64,000 nucleotides of DNA from Flaccisagitta enflata (lineage: Eukaryota; Chaetognatha; Sagittoidea; Aphragmophora): contig OZ231126.1 in the NCBI GenBank assembly GCA_965153355.1, positions 106,082,001 through 106,146,000 on the forward strand. Reading direction: 5' to 3'. Below the pieces are notes generated by a model that saw nothing but the letters and a program-made list of their open reading frames with translations, was not told where the DNA came from and made no database searches. Both the position numbers and the translations under genes were made by a program. Below are positions 44,499-59,654 of this stretch, piece after piece; the stretch's first letter is position 1, and each line of letters begins with the position of its first letter.

Positions 44499-44971
44499 AA
44501 TGCCAAAATTTCACGTTGAGGTGGTTTCACACCATTTTCAAGCCATTTTCTCAAAGTTTTAAGATCATTGTCAGATTCCTGTTCCTTTTTCCAGTCGGTT
44601 GGTTGGTCAGGCTGCCACAAGGGTGCCAGTACTTCCTCCTCCCTTTGAATTTTGGAAAACATGGTCTCTGACCAGTTTATACGCGAAATTTGATCCACCG
44701 GAATATTCTTTTTTCCAGCTACATGCTTTATAACAAAATCACCAAAGTCAGCCAGGCTTTCCAACATACGCGCAGTTCTAAAAGTCAAGTCCTTGCCTTT
44801 CATAACATATGACAAAGCTTTATTATCACAACGGACTTCAAATGTGCTGCCAATCAAATAGTGCTTACAACTCATCAATGCACTATAAATGGCAAGCCAT
44901 TCACCCTTAGTACTGCCATAAGGTGCTTCTGACTTAGTCAGACTGCGAGATCCATACAAAATGGGATGCAA
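44499..44971 (-). pseudogene. pol: RNase H segment of the split gypsy element
   Basis: The frame reads 'HPILYGSRSLTKSE', then 'EWLAIYSALMSCKHYLIG', 'VRCDNKALSYVM' and 'VDQISRI', the classic gypsy RNase H series, and is then broken by the BEL insertion. It continues into the integrase at 31172-29905. The RT expected to the right is missing; the element is truncated near 44990. Confidence 0.88.
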
Positions 44972-45307
44972 ACGACCATCATCTCCCTCCTATTAGCCTC
45001 CACCCATGCAGGCCCGATTGAGCATTTTTGGGCTTTTTTTGAGATTTTTTGGTAAAAAAACACTTATTGAGATAGTAGTGGCGGTTCCACGAGACATTTT
45101 AGTAGCTCTGCGGCAGGAGACTTAATTCTGAAGTAAAAAATGGTTTAAGATGAATATCTTGACCACCTACCGCCTCATTCATTGCCCCCATCAAGCATTT
45201 TTGGCCCTACTTGGGTAAAAACAAGGCCAAAATGTGACCTTTTGATGCGTCCTTTATGTTTCATTTCGGTGTTAAAGCATGTCAGCACATTATTGGATGC
45301 ACGCAAG

Positions 45308-45404
<97 letters not shown>

Positions 45405-46838
45405 TGATCAATCATGCCCGATCTGGCTCAATTTTACGGGATTAAAAAAAATGCCACTGACAGTAATAATGTATTTGAAGCTTTGGGATACACACTATAA
45501 TCAAGTGATTCTGTGAATCATGCGTAATCATAACATGATTCAGGATGATCAGTGAAAGATGAAAGAAATGGATTTCGAATTTCAAACTTCAAGTTTTTGA
45601 TTTTCAGTTTCTCAACTCTGATTTGGATTATCGGAAAGATCGAAAATTGAGTTTGAATTGAAATTTGTAATTCGTAATTTTCAATCTTTCCTTCTCTCAG
45701 CCCACATCTCTTTTGTTGACGAAAAATTTTAAGCTGCATCTTTTTTCTTCTCTCACTCGCACATCTCGTTCTTATTCATATCATTAGCTGCAGTTCTGCA
45801 GTTTTTTTGTAGCTGTGAATGTGATCATACTCTATTTTTGTCTGCTTTCAATGTAAACGACGCTTTGATTTTCTATGCGAATCGCCATTTTTATCTTATC
45901 TTATTTGTTTTTTACACTCTATGTCTTGGGTGTGAACAGATGCTCAAATGGTGCAGCCCTCCTCCATGCTGTTAATACTCCATCCACTTGACTATAACTC
46001 CTAAGGCCACTATGCTGTCTTCTCCTATTTATGCATTCAATGACATACTTAGTGATGTGTTCAATAACATACCTTGTGATGTGTTCTTAATTAACCAAGA
46101 AGAGATTGTTGTGTACTTCTTGTATTTAGACAGTAATAGCAAATAGCAGTTGGCAAGATGATGAAAAGAGACAAAGTATGATGATTAACCATTCACTTAT
46201 ATAGTCCCATCTAAACCACCCAAGAAGATAAGAGACAGTTTTATGTCTATCTTTAGACTGTCCATTGTCTGTTTATGGACTATCTATGACTATTTTGGTC
46301 TATCTCTTAGTTCTCTCTTAAATGACCGAGAGCTTCTTTATGGCCAGATGGTTGATCATCCTCAACAATAAAATTGCTATAAATAGGCATTATTAAATCA
46401 AACACAGGGATGCAAAGTGGGGCTTGAGGCAGGTACATTAGATAGATGGTGAATGCAACAGTCATCAATAGATCATTGACCTCACTTCTTGTCTGTTTAA
46501 TTGCCTTCTCCGATTTAATGGGTTCAATTGACCAAAATTGCGTGGGCCATTAATGTGGGCCATTAAAGAGGATAAAAAAACATTAATGCATGAGATAAAT
46601 CCCCATTAAACAGATCCTCCCCAACAGACAAGAATGGTAACAGTAGTAATATCAGCAGAAAAATGCAAAAGCAAAACAGCATCAGTAAAGTAAGGGTAAG
46701 GGTAAGGGTCTGAAAAAATTTAGGGGAAAGGGATGGGATCGAGGGTCAAAAGATGGTATTGCATCATGAAGTCTAAAACAAGAAGTAACATTTGTAAAAC
46801 GCTAAAGTGCAGCTTTAAAAGAATGAATTATTAAATCC
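44972..46838. other. No gene recognised; (GA)n tract inside
   Basis: A (GA)n microsatellite lies at about 45310-45400. From 45420 to 46838 I see no coding exon. A short 'gtaaggg' triplication lies at about 46687-46707. The right part may belong to the 3' LTR of element 3. Confidence 0.55.
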
Positions 46839-47050
46839 ATGAGACAAAAAATTTATTTATTCTGGTCGCTTAAAAAATTCCCCCTAGTTCAGAATCAAAG
46901 TTTCCAGCAAATATATTTTCATCTCAAAGACTTAGCGCACAACAGATATTCTCAGACTGCAACAAAGGCTTTTTACAACAGAACGGGTTTTAACTATATT
47001 TTACATCTAGGGTGGCTAACCGTCAACGAGTAACGTGTAGTTTGACAACA
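46839..47050 (-). repeat. Right end of a candidate 3' LTR of element 3
   Basis: On the minus strand the env stop lies in a purine-rich tract (AGAGAGGATTAGGAAAAGAC) that is followed at once by TGTTGTCAAAC, like a polypurine tract and LTR start overlapping env. AATAAATAAA polyadenylation signals follow on the same strand at about 46860. There is no second LTR in the window, so the left boundary is unknown and extends beyond 46839. Confidence 0.4.
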
Positions 47051-47058
47051 GTCTTTTC

Positions 47059-49602
47059 CTAATCCTCTCTATCAGCTCGTAGCTCATTGTTGTCCTCCCC
47101 ATTCTCCTGTCTTTGATCTCCAGGTGCCACTGGATCTTGATCATAACCTGGTGGCGCTGGACCCTCAGGAACATTTGGCATCGGAATTACGCCTTGATTG
47201 ATCAACGCCCGTACAACAGCCTCGCCCATGTTCAAACGATGCCTCCTTCTATGAGCTCCTGGGCTACGTGGTCGGGCTGGCCCAGGCCCGGATGGATCGT
47301 TCGCCTGTCCTGCGTGGATAACTACCTGTGGCTGATCGTTTTGACGGAAAAGCGCGTAAGGGGGCTGCTGGTTGCCGTTAATGGCCTGCCTTGCTCGTCC
47401 AAGCCCTGATGCGATTGCATCATCACCGCGCCCTCCTCCGCCTCCTCCACCCTCTCCTCCATCGTCGTTGCGTCCTCCCCGCGTTAGACGTCTCCTCCAC
47501 CATTTGCATCCGCACTTGCAGAGGAAAACCATATAAATGAGAAGCAAGGCAAAACAAGCGATGAGAAGAAGAATGGATTGATACGACCATCCCCAATTTA
47601 AATCGATATGAGTGTCCGGTTGGTCCATTTCGTGCAACCCCATTCGTTTGTCGACTTCAGCGAAACGCTCAAGTTTTGGGACAGAGAAATTAAAGATCTC
47701 CGTATCAAACCATGACATGTGCTGAATACTGAACTCGGCTGATTTGTGGACTAAGTCTGATGTGAAACTCACAGCCGTATTTTGTGAAATAGTGATATTC
47801 TGCTCCTTTCCAACCAGCTCGATGCTAGAATAGATTGACGTAACATAGAAACAACTTCCGAGATTTGCAGCACCATGTTTTGCATGGGAAAGAAATACCC
47901 GTTGATGCCCAACTGAACGAGACAAATCCCAACCATAGATCTCATAGTAACCGGAAGCCGATACCAAAGAACCACTGGTCGTCTTTGCAATGGAGAAAGG
48001 AGTGTGTTTTGCCCTTCGCGTCATTCGGAATTTGCAGTGATGAAGGTTTTTGTCGTCATCATGGATGAGCGCCTGAATACAAAGCATCTCAGAATCTTGA
48101 AGGGGGATAAAGTCACGGCAAAAACGTATTGCTTGATACTCTCCGCATCCAAGAGGAATTCGCAATTTGGAAATTTGTTCCATATTGAGTCTTCGAATGT
48201 CAAAACCAGGTTGTTTTGTGACTGAAACGGGTATTGCCAAGTTTGGGTTTTCTAGGATGAGTTCCCTGTCATAGTAGTGGTCTCCGAGTTTGACTGATGT
48301 CACCGTTGTCAGAATGGTGAAATGGTTGTAGTCTGGTTGAGCGGCCACACGCGGACTAGCGACAAGAATTCTTACGGTCTGACGTGTCTGATCGGCGGAC
48401 AATAAACTGATAGAGGACCTTGCGTAAAAAGAAAGAGGATATGAACTCAACATCATGTTATCATCAATTGAAGAAAGATGAAGCAGTTTCTTAAGCGTAT
48501 CGATGGAAATCACTCTTGTCGTCATGTGAGAGGAAACAAGATCCTGAAACAGTGCGTCAAAATTTGCTGCAAGGGCCGAGAAATCGACCAACCAACTCGT
48601 GGCCAGTTGTTCACATGCGTGTTCTTGCCCTAACCTTTCCAAAGCACCATAAAGGCTGTCCACTCGGGCGCTCAAGAGTGTGGCTTCATTTTTTAGCAAT
48701 ACAACATTATTTTTTATCTTGTTCGTCCATTGAGATACACTGTCAAGAGCGTCCACCAACTGTCCTATGACGCTTTGGAGCTTTTCGAGCTTTGACGAAA
48801 AATAAAGTGCTGTAGAAACCGAGAGCGCTAAATCCGATAACGATATTACTATTGAAGCTATCGCTAAAGGCGACGCTCGTTTTTCCCTTGTCACTGTGGT
48901 GGAATTTGGCACGTCAAACATTTCCTCTGGTAACGTTATGTTTGGGTTTGAAACAGGGCGGGTCTCGGATGGTCCTTTGTTTTGGTTCAAAGCAGTCTTA
49001 TACGGAGACTGGGAGAAAGTTACATCCTGATCCTGGGAAGAGAGAAATTCCTCCAGTGGCCCTTCTGCAGTCATGTGGAACTCTTCGTCAAGTTTTTCCT
49101 TGTCAGTTTTGACGTCCGTCTCATTCTGTCGTGTTTTCAGATCTCGTTTCGGTCGTGTCTCATCAAACCTTCCTCGGATAGACCGGCCGTAAGCCTCCAT
49201 TCGGATGGATAACGCTTCGTCCACCCTTCTAATGAAAGAATTTACTACCCCATTGATTTTTGCACTGATATTCCTGACGCATTCATAGTTTTTCTTATGT
49301 TCTGGCGATAAAGTTGTACGTCTACCGAATTCATTTTCATAAATTAATTTCGGGTCATGTGAGTAATCTAGTTCAAAAACAAATGGAATAGTTCCAAACG
49401 TTTGATAAATGTATGACGACTTGACAATTGCTGAACAAGTCTGAAAAGATTTCGTGATTGGCAGAACAAATTCTTCCGTTTTGGCTTGTCGTAGAAAACA
49501 TGAGATGACAAGTAGAAATGCTGCGGTAAAGTAGAGCGAGGGATACGTGTATCGTCTGAGCAGTAATGAAGTAAGAAAGAAAGACGAACAACAATAAGGC
49601 AA
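47059..49602 (-). CDS. env: Envelope-like fusion glycoprotein of element 3 (intact)
   Basis: 847 codons, unbroken. A hydrophobic N-terminal signal (about residues 12-37) leads into a surface-type domain with N-glycosylation sequons. A furin-like site (TREKR, about residue 240) is followed by a hydrophobic, Ser/Ala-rich fusion-peptide-like stretch and a long heptad coiled coil. Then come paired Cys and a membrane anchor (SYQSILLLIACFALLLIYMV, about residues 675-695) with four Cys beside it. The tail is about 140 residues, Gly/Arg- and Pro-rich, with PPYA and PPGY motifs. The layout is that of retroviral and F-like fusion proteins: cell entry at the particle surface. Homology by eye to the element 1 Env covers the coiled coil and the region after it. 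It is the only full-length env in the window. Confidence 0.85.
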   Translation of the reverse strand: MPYCCSSFFLTSLLLRRYTYPSLYFTAAFLLVISCFLRQAKTEEFVLPITKSFQTCSAIVKSSYIYQTFGTIPFVFELDYSHDPKLIYENEFGRRTTLSPEHKKNYECVRNISAKINGVVNSFIRRVDEALSIRMEAYGRSIRGRFDETRPKRDLKTRQNETDVKTDKEKLDEEFHMTAEGPLEEFLSSQDQDVTFSQSPYKTALNQNKGPSETRPVSNPNITLPEEMFDVPNSTTVTREKRASPLAIASIVISLSDLALSVSTALYFSSKLEKLQSVIGQLVDALDSVSQWTNKIKNNVVLLKNEATLLSARVDSLYGALERLGQEHACEQLATSWLVDFSALAANFDALFQDLVSSHMTTRVISIDTLKKLLHLSSIDDNMMLSSYPLSFYARSSISLLSADQTRQTVRILVASPRVAAQPDYNHFTILTTVTSVKLGDHYYDRELILENPNLAIPVSVTKQPGFDIRRLNMEQISKLRIPLGCGEYQAIRFCRDFIPLQDSEMLCIQALIHDDDKNLHHCKFRMTRRAKHTPFSIAKTTSGSLVSASGYYEIYGWDLSRSVGHQRVFLSHAKHGAANLGSCFYVTSIYSSIELVGKEQNITISQNTAVSFTSDLVHKSAEFSIQHMSWFDTEIFNFSVPKLERFAEVDKRMGLHEMDQPDTHIDLNWGWSYQSILLLIACFALLLIYMVFLCKCGCKWWRRRLTRGGRNDDGGEGGGGGGGRGDDAIASGLGRARQAINGNQQPPYALFRQNDQPQVVIHAGQANDPSGPGPARPRSPGAHRRRHRLNMGEAVVRALINQGVIPMPNVPEGPAPPGYDQDPVAPGDQRQENGEDNNELRADRED

Positions 49603-50302
49603 AGCCCTTTGGACGGTAAAAAATCTTTCTTATAGTCACCCTGTCTTAATCTTTTAGCCATGCGTACCCTCGGCATGCATGCTTTCTTTACTAAGTACCC
49701 TCGGCACTTCAGTTAACTTTTTTTCTAGCGTGTTATGCCCTCGGCAAGAATATCGCACTGATTTGTTTTATAACAACAAGAAGTAATGAGATTTCCTATG
49801 GATAGAGAGCCTCGCTCTTTCTGTGACAAAGACTGAGAGTCATACTTTACTTCTTACCTAGGCTAGTGATTAAAACATCAGTCCAGCTGATACTTTAATA
49901 AAAAACGTCAGCCCTTCTGTAAGATTAAAGTTCATTCTATTACTAGTTAATCATCCAACCCGGAAAAGCTTCTCAGCCTCTCATTACTTCTTAAAATTTT
50001 TCCTGTTAATCGGCGGAAAACATTTTAAACTCCCGTCTTAAAGTTTGTGAATTTGATGGATATATCTAAATAAGAGACTCACACGTTATTTCCTCTCTTT
50101 GATTCGCAAATTCATGATTTGTCATTTTCTCATGTTTCTTCCTTCTAGGTCCTTTGTCAGAGAAGTCATATGGTCATTGTCAAGTATCCTAAACTATCCT
50201 ACATGTCATCCTAAACCTATCCTGACTGCCATTTACTTGTCCTAACCTATCCTTACTATCGTTAAAGTCATCCTAGCTGCTGTCCTAACTTATCCTAGCA
50301 GT
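49603..50302. other. Divergent intergenic region between env and gene A
   Basis: It separates the env start (minus) from the gene A start (plus). It contains three 'accctcggca' repeats (49668-49745) and a run of 'cctaacctatcct' units at 50190-50300. No ORF is supported. It presumably holds the gene A promoter; no TATA box is obvious. Confidence 0.5.
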
Positions 50303-51773
50303 ATGATGGTCTCGTCCGTTAGTCGCTTGTTCCTAGCTGTCGTCGTCATCATGTGGTCGTCAGCGTTGATGGCGGAGGTCGTCAAGCCGTCACCGGGGCA
50401 AGTCCTGTGCAAGGACTCTTTGGCTCATACCTCTGGATTGTAAGTGAACCATGAACATCTTTTAGAGTTCAAATGTCAGTCGGTAGAGCATCAGATTTTA
50501 ATCTCCGCTTATTGTCAAGAAATTCTTGATTATTGAATGTCTTAAATTCCATTGACAGATCCCGCAATGCCATTGAGCGGCGCTGCGACGAAGAGACAAA
50601 GAAGGCTGCGGCTTTCAACGTCACCCAACCCGAAGAGGATGAAGACGAGTCCACCCGCGGGCCACCCAAGGAGAGACTGGCAAAGGAAGAAGACGACTTT
50701 CAATGGAAAACTATCTTATCGTAAGTTCTCAGCCCAACTTGGTTGTACCAATCAGTGTCAATATGGTGACAGAGAGTGAAAAAAAAAACTCCATTTCCTT
50801 TTCTTAGGATTTCCGTTTCTGTTACTTGCGCCGTAGCCATGCTGATTATGGCCTTTACGGGGTGTTACAAAGGTGAGTATGGAATATGGAATATGGAATA
50901 TGAAATTTGGAATATGAAGTTTAGATGCAAGAGTAATGATTGGCATTTCATTTTGACATCAGCTTACGCGAAGCGCGCCGCCGCCGCCGCTGCTCTCGAT
51001 GCTCGAGACTTAGAAGCCGGCATTAGAGATCCTTCGGCCTCCGCCGTCGCTCCTCCAAGGCCTTCCATGGACGAAGAGGAGGAACAAAGAAACAAGACAA
51101 CTGGCGCGTGGGCGCAACAGGCTGCTCAACGCACTTATCTTCGTCATGCAGTGTGAGTATAAAGTATGGAGTAGGGGTCAACAACTTTGAATGGAAGTGT
51201 ATTAGTCTTTAATAACTTTGATCCCTATTCGTTCTTTTCTTTACAGTTCTACGATCTCGAGTGACTCGGAGAGGCCTGAAAGGTGTGTTAATCTCTTTCT
51301 GTAATTGTCCGTTGAGTTCAAAGTAGACTTCTTGCTGTCCTAAAATCTTTCTTATTTTCTCATTTCCTTGTTTCCTCATTTCCTCATTTCCTTTATGGTC
51401 TAACAGGTCACTTCTGCGTTCATCACACGGCGATGCCTCCACCGTCATCAGCCATACGCTGTTGGAGAGTGCCGTCCGGGCGCGCGAGGCCGCCCAATTG
51501 GCTTGCTGCAATGCCGCAAAACTTGCGGACGAATATCGGCGTTGCATGGAGGCCGCCGGGAAGTCCGACGTCACCATTCCGAAAGTGAAAATTTCCGCGG
51601 ACTTGGGTTCGGTTGCGGCCACCGGGCTTGGCAGCGTCGCCTCCGGCCCCGCTTCTCCTCCTCCCAGTTTCATTCCTCTTGTCGAGGGGGATGAGACCCA
51701 AGCCGCGGGGGCTGAGGGAGTCTCCCTCGACAACGACAACACCGTCGGACTGGAGGACGAAACTGTTATGTGA
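50303..51773 (+). CDS. Gene A: six-exon single-pass membrane protein, antisense to element 3
   Basis: Exons 50303-50439, 50559-50720, 50808-50872, 50963-51152, 51247-51282 and 51407-51773. Every intron is GT-AG and the exons total 957 nt, giving 318 residues with no stop. Residues 1-24 form a signal peptide (LFLAVVVIMWSSALMA). The ectodomain (about 25-99) has Cys36 and Cys55, an NVT sequon at 66 and an acidic stretch. The 65-bp third exon encodes the membrane segment (SVTCAVAMLIMAFTG). The tail (about 122-318) is Ala/Arg- then Ser/Pro-rich, with Cys near the middle and an acidic end. It lies on the strand opposite to env and integrase and between them. It resembles the antisense gene of element 1 in layout: glycosylated stalk, one pass, a splice junction right after the membrane segment, basic/Ala tail. 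No family is recognised. Frame conservation across five introns argues that it is functional. Confidence 0.8.
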
Positions 51774-52859
51774 AGTGGACAAGGAATGAAGGAGGTGAAG
51801 AAAGAAGGAAAGATGTGAAAATCAAAGAGGTGAAAGAAAGAACTAAAAATGAAAGACAGAGGAAGGACAGAAAGGAAGGAAAATCATAGAGGTGATGAAA
51901 GATATGGATAAAGTGATAACGGAGGTGGTAGAAAGAGTGATATGCGGTTATGGATATAGTAATAATGGAGGTGGTGGAATGAATAATATGCGGTTATGAA
52001 TATTCTCATGTGAGGTGGGAGAAAGACTTGTGAATATGGTTGTGCAGTATAATTATGGAGGTGGTGAAAGTATTTTCTTGTGTTGGAATATGGATTTAAA
52101 GTGATATCAAGGATGGTAAATGTCTATGGATATGGTTTTATGGACAACGGTGAAATGCGTATGGATATATGGATAAAACAGATGTGTATAGATATATGCG
52201 CTATATGCGGATTTTGTTACTTTTGGATTCGCTACAGCGAGTTTTTTCTTGATTCTGTGATCAGCTCAAAGCTTGGTTTTGTTTTACTTTTTGATTCTCG
52301 GTATCTCGGTGTTTTGCCCAAGTGGCTTATATCTATATTCCTTTACATGTGATCAACAGTCCAACCTCAATGTTTAGACCAGTCCTTGTCTGGCGCATGC
52401 CAAGCCAGTTTTTGTTATGCATGATTTTTGCTTGTCTTTTATTATATCAACGAAAAGATTGCTTGTCGTTTACTTTACCAAAAAAAATGCTCAATTTGGT
52501 TTTTTTTTCCTTTCGATTTTATTGTCTCAAATCTCTTATCATTTGATTTTCAGTTGACCGGAGAAATTGTTTTTTCTTCGTTTTATGGGGTTCCTCTTTT
52601 TCCTTCGGCCAGACTTGAGGATGAAAAAAGGGTACTTATTGTCAACCGAATCGGCCAAAAACCAGGATGCGCCAAGGGTTTCGATCGAAATTAAAGGGAT
52701 GTGGGGAGAAAGAAGAGTGGGGCTGTTGTGTGGGGGGCACTTGATACGTCAATGCAGATAAAAAGAGAGACAGAAACAGACATCGAAAAAGAAAAAAAAA
52801 CTTTTTTCGTCCGAACCTTCTCCCCCCAAGTGCGGCCCTCACAACATTGTTAGATCGCC
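51774..52859. other. Spacer between genes A and B
   Basis: GA-rich at first (51780-52000), then AT-rich. There are no convincing exons. An 'accaaaaaaaatgctc' run and T-rich DNA at 52500-52570 are not informative. The gene A polyadenylation site and gene B promoter should lie here; I could not pin either down. Confidence 0.5.
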
Positions 52860-56039
<3,180 letters not shown>

Positions 56040-56382
56040 GTTATGATTTCCTCCACCGGAGCCACGGACATTTGCTCACGCTGGGAATGTGACTAAGAAA
56101 ATCTTAACTTCGAAAGTCACAGTTTATTTGAAACGTCACATTGACAAAGGAAACTTTTAAGCTCGACTTAAACAATTTCTCGCTTGTATATGCCTTTCTG
56201 GAATTGAACTGGTTTACCTTAATCGGGTTTAGTTGACCGGGTCTAAACGCCTCGCCGATATTCCTGAGTATTGTTACTAATATTTGAAGTGTTTTTCTAC
56301 TAACAGGTTTAAAAAAAAATGAAAAGGAGAACAGAAAAGTCAAAACTAGAAAGAAAGGAAGGAAAGGAAAAACTGTTGTCTT

Positions 56383-58200
56383 TTACTTTCTCTTCTGGTC
56401 ATGAATTCGTCGCGATCGGCGACGATGCACTTGAGACTCGTCATCTGAATCTTCTTCGGAGCTTGTTGCCAGGACTCTCGTTTCGGACGTTTCACGGTCG
56501 TGATTTTTGGGCGACTTTGCTGATGCGGACGTCTCCAACTTGTCGTCAACTGCTTCGGCTCCTTGAAGGTGAGATTTCTTTGACTTGTCAGCGAACTTTG
56601 TCTTCCTAGGATGGCTGACCAATCCCTCCTTCTGAGTTCGTTCAAGTGCTTGTTTCTGAATCTTTAGCGGATCATCTAGGATCCCTAAATCTCGACCAAG
56701 TTGTTCGTTTCTGTATCGTTTGGTTCCGTCATACCAGCTATAATCGTAATTCCACACCTGTGCTGCGAAGGGTGCTATATCAATGATATTTCTGAAAATC
56801 ACTTTTCCAGTGTAATCACTTCGCAGCACAGCGGATGTTCGTCCAAGACATTTGATTACTTTTGCACATTGCCAAACCGGAATTACACTTTTGTAGCCCG
56901 CAGCCAGGATGGTAGGGGTCTGGTGAAGACGATAAAACACCGTATCTCCTTCCTTGATGCCCAGGCTGTAAAGTGTTTTCTGATTTGTCCTTTTGATTGA
57001 GACATGAACGCCGTAATGCTCTCTTATCTTTTCCAAAATCTTCTTTGTCTTTTCTGCCACAGATCCCCAATGCCGTTCTTTTGGATCATGTTCCTTGAAG
57101 TTGATCGACGGGGATCCTGCCATCGAGTCGCCTCCTCCTAGTGAAAACAACTCAGCGGCGCTCTGCTTGGTGATTGGAGACGAGCAAATGGAATTCATTA
57201 CCATTTGGACTACTGCAAGTGAGTCTTTCCACCCTAACAATCCGTCTGCTTGAATTACATTGCGAAGGACCTTGCTAAATTTCCCGATGACTCTTTCTGT
57301 GGGGTTGGCACAAGGCCTGTGTGCCATATTAAAACGACACTGGACGTTGTAAGTTTCTAGGAGTTTTCTAGAAACTAGGCCCGTGAATTCAGACCCCATG
57401 TCGCTTGCCAGTAGATTTATGCGTGGAAAATAGGCAAAAAATGATCTCATGAGCTCTGCTGCAACTGTTTCTGGTTGTTTGTTCTTGAGAAAAGCCAATG
57501 TGGTATGGTTATAACTTGGTATGAATACCAAGAGTATGTATGACTTGCTCTCGAGATTGCTGCGACTTTTACTTTTGCTTTTTCCTCCACTTACTGCCCC
57601 TTTCAGATCGCAAGTTGCGAAGGCGTCGTCGCAAGCAAGCAGCGTTTCCAGGTTTGTCCTGATTGGTCGTGAGCTTGTATGGTATGACTGACAGAAAAGA
57701 CATTCCTTGATGCATTCTCGGCTTAATGCCATGAGTGACGGATGATAAATTGTCATACTAACCACACTGTAGGTGAAGAGATAACCACGATGTCCATTGG
57801 CACAGTGATTTCTGGCCAGCTGGCGCTTGCAGTTCGCCGCTGGCAGAACTATGCCTGCTTTGTACTTTTCGCCTCTTGCGGGGAATTTGAGGAAAAAGAG
57901 TAAATTACTGTGAATGAAGAGAGCATCCATCTTGTCTATCAAAGTTTTTCCGACTGGACAAACACGTCTTAGCGCATCAACCCTGCTGTCTGTGATGTCA
58001 ATTTCTCCCTGTTTTACAGCCTTAACTAAAGCTATAGTTCTGTCATTCCTTTGACACTCTAAAAAATAGGGCAACTGTGCCTTGATTGACTCTGTCAGTT
58101 GGCCCTTTTTTAGGTACCGATGTGCGTCCTCGTAACTCGAGAATAATGGTTGTTCCGGAATGTCACTCATAGAGCTTCTTATGTGATTTATTTCCAACAT
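56383..58200 (-). CDS. pol: Integrase region of element 3 pol (5'-truncated)
   Basis: 605 codons, open from the right edge at 58200. Residues about 20-110 match the connector of element 1 pol by eye. A zinc module follows (NHCANGHRGYL ... CLFC), then the catalytic core: Asp in 'ATCDLKGAV', Asp in 'LLASDMGSEF', Glu in 'NPTERVIGKFSK'. The C-terminal domain continues to a charged Lys/Arg tail (RRRSRRIHDQKRK). Reading is intact. RT, protease and Gag are missing: homology stops where a 150-bp repeat begins (58201). It converges on gene B, whose stop lies 344 bp away. Confidence 0.88.
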   Translation of the reverse strand: MLEINHIRSSMSDIPEQPLFSSYEDAHRYLKKGQLTESIKAQLPYFLECQRNDRTIALVKAVKQGEIDITDSRVDALRRVCPVGKTLIDKMDALFIHSNLLFFLKFPARGEKYKAGIVLPAANCKRQLARNHCANGHRGYLFTYSVVSMTIYHPSLMALSRECIKECLFCQSYHTSSRPIRTNLETLLACDDAFATCDLKGAVSGGKSKSKSRSNLESKSYILLVFIPSYNHTTLAFLKNKQPETVAAELMRSFFAYFPRINLLASDMGSEFTGLVSRKLLETYNVQCRFNMAHRPCANPTERVIGKFSKVLRNVIQADGLLGWKDSLAVVQMVMNSICSSPITKQSAAELFSLGGGDSMAGSPSINFKEHDPKERHWGSVAEKTKKILEKIREHYGVHVSIKRTNQKTLYSLGIKEGDTVFYRLHQTPTILAAGYKSVIPVWQCAKVIKCLGRTSAVLRSDYTGKVIFRNIIDIAPFAAQVWNYDYSWYDGTKRYRNEQLGRDLGILDDPLKIQKQALERTQKEGLVSHPRKTKFADKSKKSHLQGAEAVDDKLETSASAKSPKNHDRETSETRVLATSSEEDSDDESQVHRRRSRRIHDQKRK

Positions 58201-58350
58201 CTGTTAGGATCTCAATTCTTGCCCTTTCTCTTCTCTACGAGGTCACGCGGTCGATACCACTGGAATATGGGCGCCTCATCAAGAATCATCACGCCCATCT
58301 CCATCCTCCAAGCCATCCATCCAGTCTCCGATGCCCAGAATGAAACATTA
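58201..58350. repeat. 150-bp direct repeat, left copy
   Basis: It is identical to 62086-62235 at all but about two positions. It starts ctgttaggatctc and ends gaatgaaacatta, which resembles a short TG...CA LTR. The two copies bracket about 3.7 kb. The flanks share no target duplication and no polypurine tract precedes the right copy. It abuts the exact end of the element 3 integrase frame. Confidence 0.9.
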
Positions 58351-59654
58351 TGGACCCTTGAATAACCATCAACGATCATGGCCAATAACTGTAGTCCTAA
58401 AGTTCTCATATGGCAATGCTAGACTCAATATTAGCCCAAATACTTTTATATTTACTACGGGGCATTGTTATTCCTTTATTGCCACAATACTCATTTATCA
58501 TTCTCATTTTACATTGTTCTTTTACATTTTGCTTCAGTCAGTGGTTAAATGTGATGAAAGTAGGTTTAGTATGGTTTGTGTCAGTCCCTGGTCTAACCAT
58601 CCACCATCTCTCTTAAAAGGCCCTTCCCATGTGATGTAAGTGGGTACAACCGGACTTAGAACTCAGGGCTGCTCATCCTAAATGCGTGGCAACAACCTTT
58701 CATGGGGCTTCTTTGATGGAAGACTGTTCCCGTGGGTCCCAGCTTTAGAGGCCCACCTACCATCCCGAGATCTGGAAGTCGGCGTGATTTGGTGACTATC
58801 GTTCCATCCGGTATTATCATCATCCCCACCAATCCATCTTCTAAAAGTGGTGCAACGGACCGGGAAGTCCAACCACTTAGTCGCATCACTTTCATTATCG
58901 GCAAGTTCATTACATCAGTCCTTCTGCCACAGGAAGAGTGAAAAAGTGTCTAGAGACAAGTATGAGGGACCGCTCACTATGATGCACAATTCAGTCTTCC
59001 CATAGGTGGGGCAATCCAGGCGGGGATTGAAGAAAAAAAATTCTGGATGTAAGTCCGAAGAAAAATGAAGGTCTCGTTGTGGGCAGAGGATGAAAATCTT
59101 TGACTCTTTTGTGGTGCAACTGATGTCTCTTTGCAAGACGTGCATAGGTTACATAAAAAATATGCTACGTGCGAGGGCGCTGATGGCCACGCCGCCCAAC
59201 CTTCTCTCCCCGAAAATAGTGTCAGAAACAATTCTAGGACAGATTTCTTGTGGAAAGACTCTTGATCGCTCTCAAAATCCCCGTAATGATGGACTGATTA
59301 AAATCATTGGCCTTGAGACTGGGGCTGAAACACACAAACCATAGAAACAGTGCTAACATCAACTTTCTCCCGATTTGATTAAGGTGGAGTGGCGGCTTCC
59401 ATTTTGCGTATTTCTGGAACTTCTACCAATTCAAACTGCTCTTAACAATCATTTCCGGACACCTTATAATCTCGAATTTTAACATTGTATGGCCAAATCC
59501 AAACTCTCTTCTATGGCCAGTCTCGAGACACAAATCGATTCCACTTGGTTTTAGCCCAGCGTAAGACCAAGTTTTTATCGGTTTTTATCCCAATGATCAT
59601 TTGTAAAATAAGTTGTAAATACGCGCCCCAAGGGTGACTGTATATAGACAGCTT
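58351..59654. other. No gene recognised
   Basis: Short frames without motifs on both strands. This could be the decayed 5' leader of the gag-bearing element to the right. Confidence 0.5.

Noticed and set aside
46684-46710. Telomere-like 'gtaaggg' repeats
   Set aside because: Only three units, with no extension and nothing else telomeric nearby.
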